From contig NZ_JADPKA010000006.1 of assembly GCF_023073715.1 (NCBI RefSeq), forward strand, positions 124,001 through 188,000: DNA of 64,000 bases, given 5' to 3'. Within the stretch, counting starts at the first letter, position 1. Each line of letters begins with the position of its first letter. The position numbers were made by a program, and so were the translations under genes. The DNA comes from Bradyrhizobium sp. 164. Its GTDB lineage: Bacteria; Pseudomonadota; Alphaproteobacteria; Rhizobiales; Xanthobacteraceae. The notes under the pieces are model-generated. The model was not told where the DNA came from. It saw only the letters and a list, made by a program, of their open reading frames with translations, and made no database searches. This document shows positions 26,168 to 33,340 of the stretch, in pieces.

Positions 26168-27227
26168 CGTGGTGGTATCCGCTGCCGGCGGAGGAAAAAC
26201 CACTAGAATTGTCACCGAAGCCCTTGGAGAGACCACAAGGCGCTGCGCTCTAGTAACTTATACCCAAAATAATGTCGCTGAGATCAAAGGGAAGATCTAT
26301 CAAATCAATCGCTGCATCCCAGCACATGTAGAAGTATGGTCATGGTACTCCTTTCTGCTCCGCGAACTTGCTCGACCCTATCAATCGAGCCTAATCGGCT
26401 CTCGGATACGAGGAGTTCATTGGACTCAAGGGCGATCTGACAGATACGCCAAGCAGACTGAGATCAAACGTTTCTACTTCGGAAATCAGGGCCTTATCTA
26501 CTCCGACAAGATCGCGCAGTTTGTACTCGCCTGCAACGAAGCGTCCGCCGGCGCCGTGATCCGCAGGCTGGAAGAGCGCTTTGATATGATCTACATCGAC
26601 GAATTTCAGGATCTCGCCGGCTATGATCTCGATTTAATCGAGTTGATTTTGCGCTCACGCGTACAAGTGAACCTTGTTGGTGACCACCGACAGGCAACAT
26701 TTCGCACAAACAACTCCGTTAGGAACAGCGCCTATTCCGGCATCAAGGTCATTAAGAAAGTTCGAGAGTGGGAAAAACTCAAACTATGCAAGACCACCTA
26801 CCAAGCCGAGACCCATCGCTGCAATCAGGGCATTGCCGATATTGCCGATGGTTTCTTTCCGCGGGAGCCCAAGACGAGATCACTCAACGATAAGCTAATC
26901 GGCCACGACGGAGTCTTTGCCGTTAATAACAGCGATATAGCAGCCTACCTTGAAAGATTCCGACCGCAAGTACTCCGCCTGGATGTCAAGACAGATTGCC
27001 ACGGCTACGAGGCGATGAATTTTGGCGAATCGAAAGGACTCACCTTTGAACGAGTCGTAATATTTCCGCACAAGCTCGCCAAATCTTGGCTGGCTAGTGG
27101 CGACATCAGACACGTGGAAAAGTCGGCCTCGAAAATGTATGTCGGAGTTTCTCGTGCCCGGCACAGCGTCACGTTTGCCTATGATGGTGCTCTAGGGGTA
27201 ACTGGAATTGCGCGGTACGTTATGTAG
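26151..27227 (+). CDS. Short UvrD/Rep-like SF1 helicase, GajB-like
   Basis: A 358-residue SF1 protein, about half the size of UvrD. Motif I SAAGGGKTT (10-18), motif Ia VTYTQNNVAEIK (35-46), motif II IYIDEFQDL (147-155), motif III LVGDHRQATF (175-184), motif V-like SKGLTFERVVIF (294-305) and motif VI MYVGVSRARHSVTF (329-342) with the arginine finger are all present, but there is little room for the 1B/2B accessory domains. This reduced architecture is typical of helicases paired with class-2 OLD proteins. The start could be ATG 26151 or ATG 26160; both overlap the nuclease gene. Last gene of the operon; low GC. Confidence 0.87.
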   Translation: MLSMNNVVVSAAGGGKTTRIVTEALGETTRRCALVTYTQNNVAEIKGKIYQINRCIPAHVEVWSWYSFLLRELARPYQSSLIGSRIRGVHWTQGRSDRYAKQTEIKRFYFGNQGLIYSDKIAQFVLACNEASAGAVIRRLEERFDMIYIDEFQDLAGYDLDLIELILRSRVQVNLVGDHRQATFRTNNSVRNSAYSGIKVIKKVREWEKLKLCKTTYQAETHRCNQGIADIADGFFPREPKTRSLNDKLIGHDGVFAVNNSDIAAYLERFRPQVLRLDVKTDCHGYEAMNFGESKGLTFERVVIFPHKLAKSWLASGDIRHVEKSASKMYVGVSRARHSVTFAYDGALGVTGIARYVM

Positions 27228-27282
27228 ATTCATTGTTCTCGACCCAGCTAGCAAATGCGTGTTGTCCAATTTTCCCCATTTT

Positions 27283-27450
27283 CCGCTATACTTGCCCAGA
27301 TAGCATCACCCGGAGGCGCATTCCGTGGAGCACGCACCCAACACCGACCGCAAACCCGAGCCGAAAACCTCATCATCTGCTGTGACGGTACTGGCAACGA
27401 GATCAGCGAGAACATCTCCAACGTCCTGAAAATCCGCGGTCGGCACGGTG
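27283..27450 (+). pseudogene. Broken 5' fragment of the DUF2235 hydrolase gene
   Basis: The stretch from TTTCCGCTATACT through CATCACCCGGAGGCGCAT to GAGAACATCTCCAACGTCCTGAA is nearly identical to the 5' region of the intact DUF2235 gene at 30838-31000, including its untranslated leader and ribosome binding site. The fragment differs by a GTG start (27325), loss of one A in the run after CCGAGCCG that shifts the frame, and loss of the remaining gene after about 35 codons; a few further bases (GTCGGCACGGTGACGG) match a more distal part. It is a remnant, not expressed as protein. Confidence 0.85.
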
Positions 27451-27480
27451 ACGGCACTTGTAAACAACACCCCTCGCGCG

Positions 27481-27497
27481 TTAACCGTGCATTAACC
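27481..27497 (+). promoter_or_regulatory. CtrA-type box upstream of the HTH/ftsZ2 genes
   Basis: TTAACCGTGCATTAACC matches the CtrA consensus TTAA-N7-TTAAC exactly. It lies 80 bases before the ATG of the HTH gene. CtrA is the cell-cycle master regulator of Alphaproteobacteria and controls ftsZ in Caulobacter. Confidence 0.7.
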
Positions 27498-27576
27498 AAC
27501 GCAGCCTAGCCTGCGGTAATCGTCCAGCCATCATTAGCCCGAAATGCCGTCCCGGTTCGCTCCAGGAGAAGCGCCG

Positions 27577-28089
27577 ATGTGCGTTGCATTGTTGACGTAT
27601 GCCGATCTCAGTGCCCGCCTCGACATCTCCCGAGAGGCCGCGCGTTCGCTTGCGCGACGCCGCCATTTGCCGCGCTCGCGGTCGGAGGACGGCAAGGCCC
27701 TGGTCAGGGTCGATTTCGCCGAGCTCCGCTACACACCCCGCCCACGACGCGTCCGCCGGGCAGACCCGATCGATGTCTCCCTGGCGAAGATCGAGGCCAT
27801 CAAGATCCAGGCCTTCAAGGCGGAGGTGGCGCGGCTCGAGGCCGTCGCAACCGCCTACAGGGCAGTATTCGAGCGCGAGCGCGAACGTGCCGATCGCCTG
27901 GCCGTCGAGCTGACGCAGGCGGCCGCCGAGACGACCGCCGCCAATGCGTGGGCGGCACGACTGGAAGACGAAGTGGCGGTTCTCCAGGCCGGTCGCCGGG
28001 CGGGCGGCACGATCGCGGGGCAAGCCGCGCTTCGATTGGGACATCTGGCCGCTGCGATCGTGCAGGCAGACCGGGCGGCTCGCAGGTAA
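27577..28089 (+). CDS. HTH/coiled-coil protein of unknown function preceding ftsZ2
   Basis: A 170-residue protein; ATG 27577 is preferred over an in-frame ATG 33 bases earlier because CAGGAGA sits seven bases before it. Residues 6-50 ([20 protein letters not shown] ... LVRVDFAEL) look like a winged or excisionase-type helix-turn-helix. Residues 65-140 are charged heptad-like helices ([20 protein letters not shown]) suggesting a coiled coil that dimerises it. I do not recognise a named family; similar HTH plus coiled-coil proteins occur in Rhizobiales. It precedes ftsZ2 by 52 bases on the same strand, behind a CtrA box, so it may regulate or position the second FtsZ. Function is inferred only from context. 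Confidence 0.72.
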   Translation: MCVALLTYADLSARLDISREAARSLARRRHLPRSRSEDGKALVRVDFAELRYTPRPRRVRRADPIDVSLAKIEAIKIQAFKAEVARLEAVATAYRAVFERERERADRLAVELTQAAAETTAANAWAARLEDEVAVLQAGRRAGGTIAGQAALRLGHLAAAIVQADRAARR

Positions 28090-28141
28090 CACTCGAGACT
28101 CATCTCCATCCCCGGCTTGCCGGAGCAATCACGAGGGAAGT

Positions 28142-29401
28142 ATGACTGGCACCACCGATATCCACGAAATGAAGGCCCGCATTGTCGTGTTTGGCGTGGG
28201 CGGCGCCGGCGGCAATGCGGTCAACAACATGATCACAGCCGGGCTGCAAGGGGTCGAGTTCGTGGTCGCCAACACCGACGCGCAGGCGCTTGCGATGTCG
28301 AAGGCGAGGCGCCTGATCCAGCTCGGCACACAGGTGACCGCAGGCCTCGGCGCCGGCTCGCAGCCGGAATTGGGCCGCGCCGCAGCCGAAGAGGCGATCG
28401 ATACGATTCGCGATCAATTGACCGGCGCGCACATGGTGTTCGTGACGGCCGGCATGGGCGGCGGCACCGGCACCGGGGCTGCCCCCATCGTCGCCAGGAT
28501 CGCACGCGAGCTTGGCATTCTCACGATCGGCGTGGTCACCAAGCCGTTCTACTTCGAGGGCCAGCGCCGCATGCGCTTTGCCGAAGCCGGCATCGAGGAG
28601 CTGCTGAAGACGGTCGACACGCTCCTGATCATCCCGAACCAGAACCTGTTCCGGGTGGCCAGCGAGAAGACCACATTCGCCGATGCCTTCGCCCTTGCCG
28701 ACCAGGTGCTTTATTCGGGCGTCGCCTGCATCAGCGACCTCATCGTCAAGGAAGGCCTGATCAACCTCGATTTTGCCGACGTCCTCTCCGTCATGAAGGA
28801 GAAGGGCAAGGCCATGATGGGACGGGGCGAGGCTTCCGGCGAGAAGCGCGTGCTTGCCGCCGCCGTGGCCGCGATCTCCAATCCATTGATCGAGAATCCC
28901 TCGATCAAGCGCGCCAGTGGCCTCATCATCTCCATCACCGGCGGCAAGGATCTCATGCTGTACGAGGTCGACGAAGCCGCGACCCGCATTCGCGACGAGG
29001 CCGACCCGGACGCCAACATCATCGTCGGCGCGTCGTTTGATGACAGCCTCGAAGGCATCGTCCGCGTCTCGGTGGTGGCGACCGGAATCGATAATCTCGA
29101 CCCGGCGCAGCAGGCGCAGCCGGTGGAGACCGCCCTCACGCAGCTCGCCGGCAGGCTGCGCAACGACGGCCGCCGTATCGCCGATCGCATCGAGCGCAGT
29201 GCGCCCCTTGCGCAGGTGGAAAGTCCGCCGCTCCGCCCGCAGCCGCACCACCCGGTGGGGCCGCCGGCAAGGCCGAGCCTGGAACATGCACGCCAGCCGG
29301 CCGACCGGCCGCTCGATCCTTACGGCCGCACCGCTATGCGCAATGCGCCCGACGAGGCCGTTCTCGACGTCCCGGCCTTCCTGCGCCGCGCCGCCAACTG
29401 A
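28142..29401 (+). CDS. ftsZ: FtsZ homologue (second copy), tubulin-like GTPase
   Basis: A 419-residue FtsZ. GTP binding: [14 protein letters not shown] (17-30) and the tubulin signature GGGTGTG (106-112); T7 catalytic loop [16 protein letters not shown] at 207-218 ([20 protein letters not shown]). It polymerises into protofilaments at mid-cell. It ends with a short linker and [16 protein letters not shown], the conserved C-terminal peptide that binds FtsA/ZipA-like anchors. The start is ATG 28142 behind GAGGGAAG. There are no ftsA/ftsQ/mur genes nearby, and alphaproteobacterial dcw-cluster FtsZ proteins usually have much longer linkers, so this is likely a paralogue. GC is like the chromosome. 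Confidence 0.93.
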   Translation: MTGTTDIHEMKARIVVFGVGGAGGNAVNNMITAGLQGVEFVVANTDAQALAMSKARRLIQLGTQVTAGLGAGSQPELGRAAAEEAIDTIRDQLTGAHMVFVTAGMGGGTGTGAAPIVARIARELGILTIGVVTKPFYFEGQRRMRFAEAGIEELLKTVDTLLIIPNQNLFRVASEKTTFADAFALADQVLYSGVACISDLIVKEGLINLDFADVLSVMKEKGKAMMGRGEASGEKRVLAAAVAAISNPLIENPSIKRASGLIISITGGKDLMLYEVDEAATRIRDEADPDANIIVGASFDDSLEGIVRVSVVATGIDNLDPAQQAQPVETALTQLAGRLRNDGRRIADRIERSAPLAQVESPPLRPQPHHPVGPPARPSLEHARQPADRPLDPYGRTAMRNAPDEAVLDVPAFLRRAAN

Positions 29402-29547
29402 ACGGTGGCAGGAGGGAGTTACGGTCGTCACCGGGGCGCGACGACATCGCGAGCTATGATGCGCCATGGCGCATCTGAGCATGCATCGAACCGCGGTGAT
29501 TGTTGAGCAATGGATTCTCGGGCTCGCGCCAAGAGGCGCACCCCGGA

Positions 29548-30157
29548 ATGACGGAGCGGCTTGCGGAGAAGGCTATCGCATATGACAGTTGGAGGCTGCC
29601 GGATGAGTTCGGCCTGCATGGTTCGAGACGCCCGCTTTGGCGGGCTCCTCACCATGAGGGTTTGATATCGCGCCGCCAAACGAGACCTCATCCTGTGGAG
29701 CCCGCCGACGGCGGGCGTCTCGAAGGATGCGCCGCAAGGAAGCCACCCGCCAGGTTCACGCTGCCGTGCTGCGGGGGCCCTCCTGTGTTTCCTTCTTCCG
29801 ACTCCTTATCGCGGGACAGCCACGCCGGAAAACGTAGCAGGCGTTCGTTGCTGTCTTTCGTCAGCTCGATGACGGAGCGGCTTGCAGAGAAGGCTATCGC
29901 ATATGAGAGTTGGAGGCTGCCGGATGAGTGGCGGGCTCCTCACCATGAGGGTCTGATAGCTCGCCGCGAAACGAGACCTCATCCTGAGGAGCCCGCCGAA
30001 GGCGGGCGTCTCGAAGGATGCGCAAGGAAGCCAGCCGCCAGTTCACGCTGCCGTGCTGCGCGGGCTCTCCGGTGTTTCCTTCTTGTCCGTCTCCTTGTCG
30101 CGGGACAGCCATGCCGGAAAACGAAGCAGGCGTTCGTTGCTGTCTTTCGGCAGCTCG
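29548..30157. repeat. Imperfect tandem duplication (two units of about 320 and 290 bases)
   Basis: Unit 1 (29548-29868) and unit 2 (29869-30157) both start ATGACGGAGCGGCTTGC and end GCTGTCTTTCGKCAGCTCG. Each contains a dispersed palindromic element (GCCCGCC...GGCGGGCGTCTCGAAGGATGCG) and a copy of the 3' end of the coiled-coil gene that ends at 30043. Unit 1 therefore carries a detached duplicate of that gene's last roughly 115 bases. The whole 29402-30042 gap behind ftsZ2 is otherwise empty of genes. Confidence 0.85.
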
Positions 30158-30720
30158 ATGGCAGGTTCATCGGGCGAACTCGGGAGGTCCAGCGCGACGT
30201 GGCCGGTTCGCACCGCATCCGCGCGCTGATCCAGTTCGCGCAACAGAGGATCGAGCACACTGTCGATTTCGGTCGCCACCGACACCAGGAAACTATTGAG
30301 CTCGCGCGCCTCGGGCACGATTGCCGCAGCCGATTCGATCGCCTTGGAGAGGCCATCGACGACGGGCGCAAACGCGCCGGCGGCTTGCTTGATTCGGGTT
30401 TTGATCGCTTCGATCTCGACCAAAACGCGCTCACGCTCCCGCCTTTTCTTCTCCTCCGAAAGGCGGGCTTCAATTTCGGCGATCTGGGCCGTCAGGGTCG
30501 TGGCTTCGGATGCGAGTGCATCGCGTCTTCCGCGCGCGCGCTCGAGATCGCGGCTGAGATTGTCCACTAAGTCGTCCTTTCCAAACATGGCTTTGCTCCG
30601 TACGACAGCCGTTTTGGTCCGTAGGACGGCCGTGGCGCGAACCGCCAGCCTGGCAAGCTCAGCAAAGGCTGGACGGGCCGAAACAGGCATCAACTTCGGT
30701 CGCGTCACATGGGCCGACAT
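30043..30720 (-). CDS. Coiled-coil protein of unknown function near ftsZ2
   Basis: A 225-residue protein starting MSAHVTRPKLMPVSARPAFA at ATG 30720 behind GGGGAT; an internal ATG at 30588 (MFGKDDLVDNLSRDL) is an alternative giving 181 residues. From residue 50 to 110 it is a strong coiled coil (LERARGRRDALASEATTLTA, EARLSEEKKRRERERVLVEI), followed by a predicted helical region and a hydrophilic end (FPAWLSRDKETDKKETPESP). No enzyme motif. The gene converges on ftsZ2 and has a CtrA-type box 37 bases upstream, like the ftsZ2 transcription unit; a division or polarity role is a reasonable guess but unproven. Its 3' end is duplicated downstream. Confidence 0.75.
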   Translation of the reverse strand: MSAHVTRPKLMPVSARPAFAELARLAVRATAVLRTKTAVVRSKAMFGKDDLVDNLSRDLERARGRRDALASEATTLTAQIAEIEARLSEEKKRRERERVLVEIEAIKTRIKQAAGAFAPVVDGLSKAIESAAAIVPEARELNSFLVSVATEIDSVLDPLLRELDQRADAVRTGHVALDLPSSPDEPAIELPKDSNERLLRFPAWLSRDKETDKKETPESPRSTAA

Positions 30721-30756
30721 GGTGATCCCCCACTCGTCCACATTAGGCGACGGCAT

Positions 30757-30773
30757 GGTTAACAAGTGGTTAA
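30757..30773 (-). promoter_or_regulatory. CtrA-type box upstream of the coiled-coil gene
   Basis: Read on the minus strand the sequence is TTAACCACTTGTTAACC, an exact TTAA-N7-TTAAC match. It ends 37 bases before ATG 30720. Confidence 0.7.
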
Positions 30774-30879
30774 TGTCAACAGAAGATAAATGAGGCACCA
30801 CGCCGGCGGCGCCGGCTTCGTCTCCTCGCTGCCATCCATTTCCGCTATACTGCAGTCGCATCACCCGGAGGCGCATCCC

Positions 30880-32253
30880 ATGGAGCATGCAGCCAGCACC
30901 GACCGCAAACCCGAGCCGAAAAACCTCGTCATCTGCTGTGACGGCACCGGCAACGAGATCAGCGAGAACATCTCCAACGTCCTGAAGCTCTATCGCTGCC
31001 TGCGCAAGACCGACAAGACGCAGCCGCGGCAGATGGTGTTTTACGATCCGGGAGTCGGCACGGTGACGGAGCCGACGACGTGGCATCGCTGGAAGGCCAA
31101 TATCAATATGGTGCTGGGGCTCGCCACCGGCTATGGGCTCGATCACAACGTGCTCAGCGCCTATTGCTTCCTGGTTCAGCATTACGCAGCCGGAGACAAG
31201 ATCTACCTGTTCGGCTTCTCGCGCGGTGCCTATACCGTGCGGGTGCTGGCGGGGCTGATCCACAAGCTCGGGCTGGTCTCGCCGGAGCAGGTGAACCTCG
31301 CGGGCAGCGGCCTCATCGCCTACAAGCAATATTCCGGCACCGGGCGCGGCAACGACGTCGAGGACCTCAGCGACGTCACTTTCGACGATCAGGGGCCGCT
31401 ACCGAAAGACCAATTCGACCTCGCAGCGCAGTTCGCGCGCATCACCTCGACGCGCTGGCCGACCATCCACTTCATCGGCGTCTGGGATACCGTGGCGAGC
31501 GTGATCGTGCCCCGCGCCGACCGGCTGTATTGGCCGAGCTTCGAGGAGCTCGCCTTCACGCTGCGCAATCCCAGCGTCAAAATCTTCCGGCAGGCGATCG
31601 CGATCGACGAGCGGCGCTGCATGTTCCGCCTCAAGGCGTATGACGCGCCGCAGGAGTTCTGGAGCAACCGCTATGTGCCGGACGAGAAGAAGGTGCCGCA
31701 GGACATTCTGCAGGTGTGGTTCGCCGGCGTGCATGGCGACGTCGGCGGCGGCTATCCGGAAGCCGAGAGCGGGCAGTCGAAATATCCGCTGCTGTGGATG
31801 ATCGAGGAGGCCGCAAAGGCGGGGCTGAACTTCAACCCGCGCACGGTGAACCAGCTCGCCTTCGGCATTCAGCGCAAGAACTCGCCGTTCAGCTATGTCG
31901 CGCCTGCTTTTACCGGGAAGACGGGCGAGCTGCACGATTCCATGACGGCAGCTTGGCGGCTGCTGGAATATTTGCCGAAGCGCGCGAAGTACAAGGAGTG
32001 GCCGGAGCGGAAGGTGGTGCTCGGCTTCTACATTCCCGATAGCGAGCCGCGCGTCATTCCGGAAGGCGCGCATGTGCATGAGAGCGTGGTCAAGCGGATG
32101 GCGGTGGGGCCGGACTATCGGCCGGTGAATCTGCCGAAGAGTTACGTGACCGTGCCGATGCCGGTGGGGCCGCATGGGGGAGACGATGCGGGCATACTGC
32201 CACTCTCCCCTGGAGAGGGAGGGTCGGCTCACATGGAGCGGAGCGAAATGTGA
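30880..32253 (+). CDS. DUF2235 domain alpha/beta hydrolase (Tle1-like)
   Basis: A 457-residue protein of the DUF2235 family, which includes type VI lipase effectors of the Tle1 group and related cytosolic hydrolases. It opens with KNLVICCDGTGNEISENISN, has the nucleophile elbow LFGFSRGAYTVRVLAG, and contains IGVWDTVASV (aspartate) and WFAGVHGDVGGGYPE (histidine) of the catalytic triad. ATG 30880 is preceded by CGGAGG. No type VI genes are nearby, so a housekeeping lipase or esterase role is possible. The last 20 residues are encoded by a palindromic repeat that starts near 32202. A broken copy of its 5' end lies 3.5 kb upstream. Confidence 0.88.
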   Translation: MEHAASTDRKPEPKNLVICCDGTGNEISENISNVLKLYRCLRKTDKTQPRQMVFYDPGVGTVTEPTTWHRWKANINMVLGLATGYGLDHNVLSAYCFLVQHYAAGDKIYLFGFSRGAYTVRVLAGLIHKLGLVSPEQVNLAGSGLIAYKQYSGTGRGNDVEDLSDVTFDDQGPLPKDQFDLAAQFARITSTRWPTIHFIGVWDTVASVIVPRADRLYWPSFEELAFTLRNPSVKIFRQAIAIDERRCMFRLKAYDAPQEFWSNRYVPDEKKVPQDILQVWFAGVHGDVGGGYPEAESGQSKYPLLWMIEEAAKAGLNFNPRTVNQLAFGIQRKNSPFSYVAPAFTGKTGELHDSMTAAWRLLEYLPKRAKYKEWPERKVVLGFYIPDSEPRVIPEGAHVHESVVKRMAVGPDYRPVNLPKSYVTVPMPVGPHGGDDAGILPLSPGEGGSAHMERSEM

Positions 32254-32362
32254 GACGGGGGGTGACAGTCTCTCCACGCAAGCGCTGTCCGTGTGGGGAG
32301 ATCACCCCACCCCGCTCGCGCTGCGCGCGATCGACCCTCCCCCTCCAGGGGAGGGTGGCAGC
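32202..32362. repeat. Palindromic repeat, TTACCCTCCCC family (copy 2)
   Basis: The same elements as at 20915-21092: CTCTCCCCTGGAGAGGGAGGG at the left, GGAGATCACCCCACCCCGCTC in the middle and CCCTCCCCCTCCAGGGGAGGG at the right. It overlaps the 3' end of the DUF2235 gene and supplies its last codons and stop. Confidence 0.85.
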
Positions 32363-32497
32363 CCGCTACCGCCGCTTTGTTCTTTCGCCGCTACTTTTCG
32401 TTAAAATTCTCAAGCCTGCTTTAGCGGGATCGCATCATCTCTCTTCCAACATTGGAACCGATCCCCGCGATATCTGCGGAATTGGAGGAGAGTGCCA

Positions 32498-32743
32498 ATG
32501 TATCCGCGCAAATATGCCCGCGTGAAACCTTCGGGATTGGTGTCGCGCCAGGCCAAGATCATCACCGACCCGCGCGCGCCGGTGATTCCCTGCACGCTGA
32601 TCGACTATTCGCCCGGCGGGGCCTGCGTCGATCTCGGCGGACAGGTGAGCATTCCCGATCGGTTCGAGCTCTTGCAGGTCAACACCAAGAAGCGCTGCCG
32701 CATCGCGTGGAAGCGCGGCACGCGGGTGGGCGTGGTGTTCTAG
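32498..32743 (+). CDS. Small PilZ-domain protein
   Basis: An 81-residue protein. MYPRKYARVKPSGLVSR carries the basic N-terminal patch and LIDYSPGGACVDLGG is the D/NxSxxG motif of PilZ domains, which bind cyclic di-GMP; the ending CRIAWKRGTRVGVVF is the usual last strand. The arginine pair that contacts the nucleotide is RKYAR rather than the full RxxxR, so binding needs checking. ATG 32498 is preceded by GGAGGAG. A single-domain PilZ adaptor of this size is common in Bradyrhizobium. It stands alone between a repeat and a hairpin. Confidence 0.85.
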   Translation: MYPRKYARVKPSGLVSRQAKIITDPRAPVIPCTLIDYSPGGACVDLGGQVSIPDRFELLQVNTKKRCRIAWKRGTRVGVVF

Positions 32744-32765
32744 GGCCGAAGGCCGAGATGCCCCG

Positions 32766-32793
32766 CTTACCCTCCCCTGGAGGGGAGGGTAAG
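32766..32793. terminator. Hairpin between convergent genes (repeat-derived)
   Basis: Arms CTTACCCTCCCC and GGGGAGGGTAAG are exact reverse complements with a four-base centre. It is the minimal hairpin form of the TTACCCTCCCC repeat family and sits between the convergent PilZ and membrane-protein genes. No U-tract follows, so terminator function is plausible, not shown. Confidence 0.6.
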
Positions 32794-32800
32794 AGCCGCG

Positions 32801-33208
32801 CTACGCCCGCATACGCGCCTTCGTCCCCGCGACGATCTGCATGGCGACACCGCCGATCCAGCCGAGCAGAGCGAGCCAGGTCCAGGCGATGTGCGGATCG
32901 AGGCGGAGCACGATGACGGCGACGGAGGCGAGCGCGGTAAGCGTGGCGCAGAGCGTGCCGGCCGAGCTCAAAAACTCCGCGGCGTCGATCTGGCTGTGCG
33001 CCTCGTCGAACGGCATTTGCGGCGTGTCGATCCCGATATAGAAGCCGATGAAGCCGAGCACCATCATCAGCAGCAAGAACCCCTGCGTGGTGAGCGTGGG
33101 GATCGCCGATCCCACATAGGCGCCGACGAACAATCCGCACGCCGCGCCCGCCATCGCAAGACCCACGCGCTCGAACACATGGGCAGTTTTGCGAACACCA
33201 AAACGCAT
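32801..33208 (-). CDS. Small four-helix membrane protein, unknown function
   Basis: A 135-residue protein with four hydrophobic segments: VGLAMAGAACGLFVGAYVGS, GFLLLMMVLGFIGFYIGI, LCATLTALASVAVIVLRL and WTWLALLGWIGGVAMQIVAG. Between helices 2 and 3 is a soluble loop (DTPQMPFDEAHSQIDAAEF). The N-terminus is basic (MRFGVRKTAHVFERV), consistent with cytoplasmic orientation. I do not recognise a named family. It converges on the PilZ gene and is not obviously in an operon. Confidence 0.7.
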   Translation of the reverse strand: MRFGVRKTAHVFERVGLAMAGAACGLFVGAYVGSAIPTLTTQGFLLLMMVLGFIGFYIGIDTPQMPFDEAHSQIDAAEFLSSAGTLCATLTALASVAVIVLRLDPHIAWTWLALLGWIGGVAMQIVAGTKARMRA

Positions 33209-33340
33209 GGCCGGCCTCCGTGAGCCGTTGAGGGGACGGAGGTTAGGCCAGTTTTGCGGGAGGTGGAAGGTGAGCGGGGTTACGGATGCGTGAGTTTACT
33301 CCCCCGCACGCGGCGCCGCATGCGGGGAGAGGTGAAGAAA

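Noticed and set aside
24560..27227. Calling the pair simply Gabija
   Set aside because: Motifs agree with GajA/GajB, but protein lengths are shorter and two extra genes are coupled upstream; I keep Gabija-like and leave the system unnamed.
29548..30157. CRISPR array or satellite
   Set aside because: Only two long diverged units, no short regular repeats with spacers.
29500..30570. A 356-codon + strand frame spanning the tandem duplication
   Set aside because: It runs through palindromic repeats and the antisense of a coiled-coil gene; no family resemblance.
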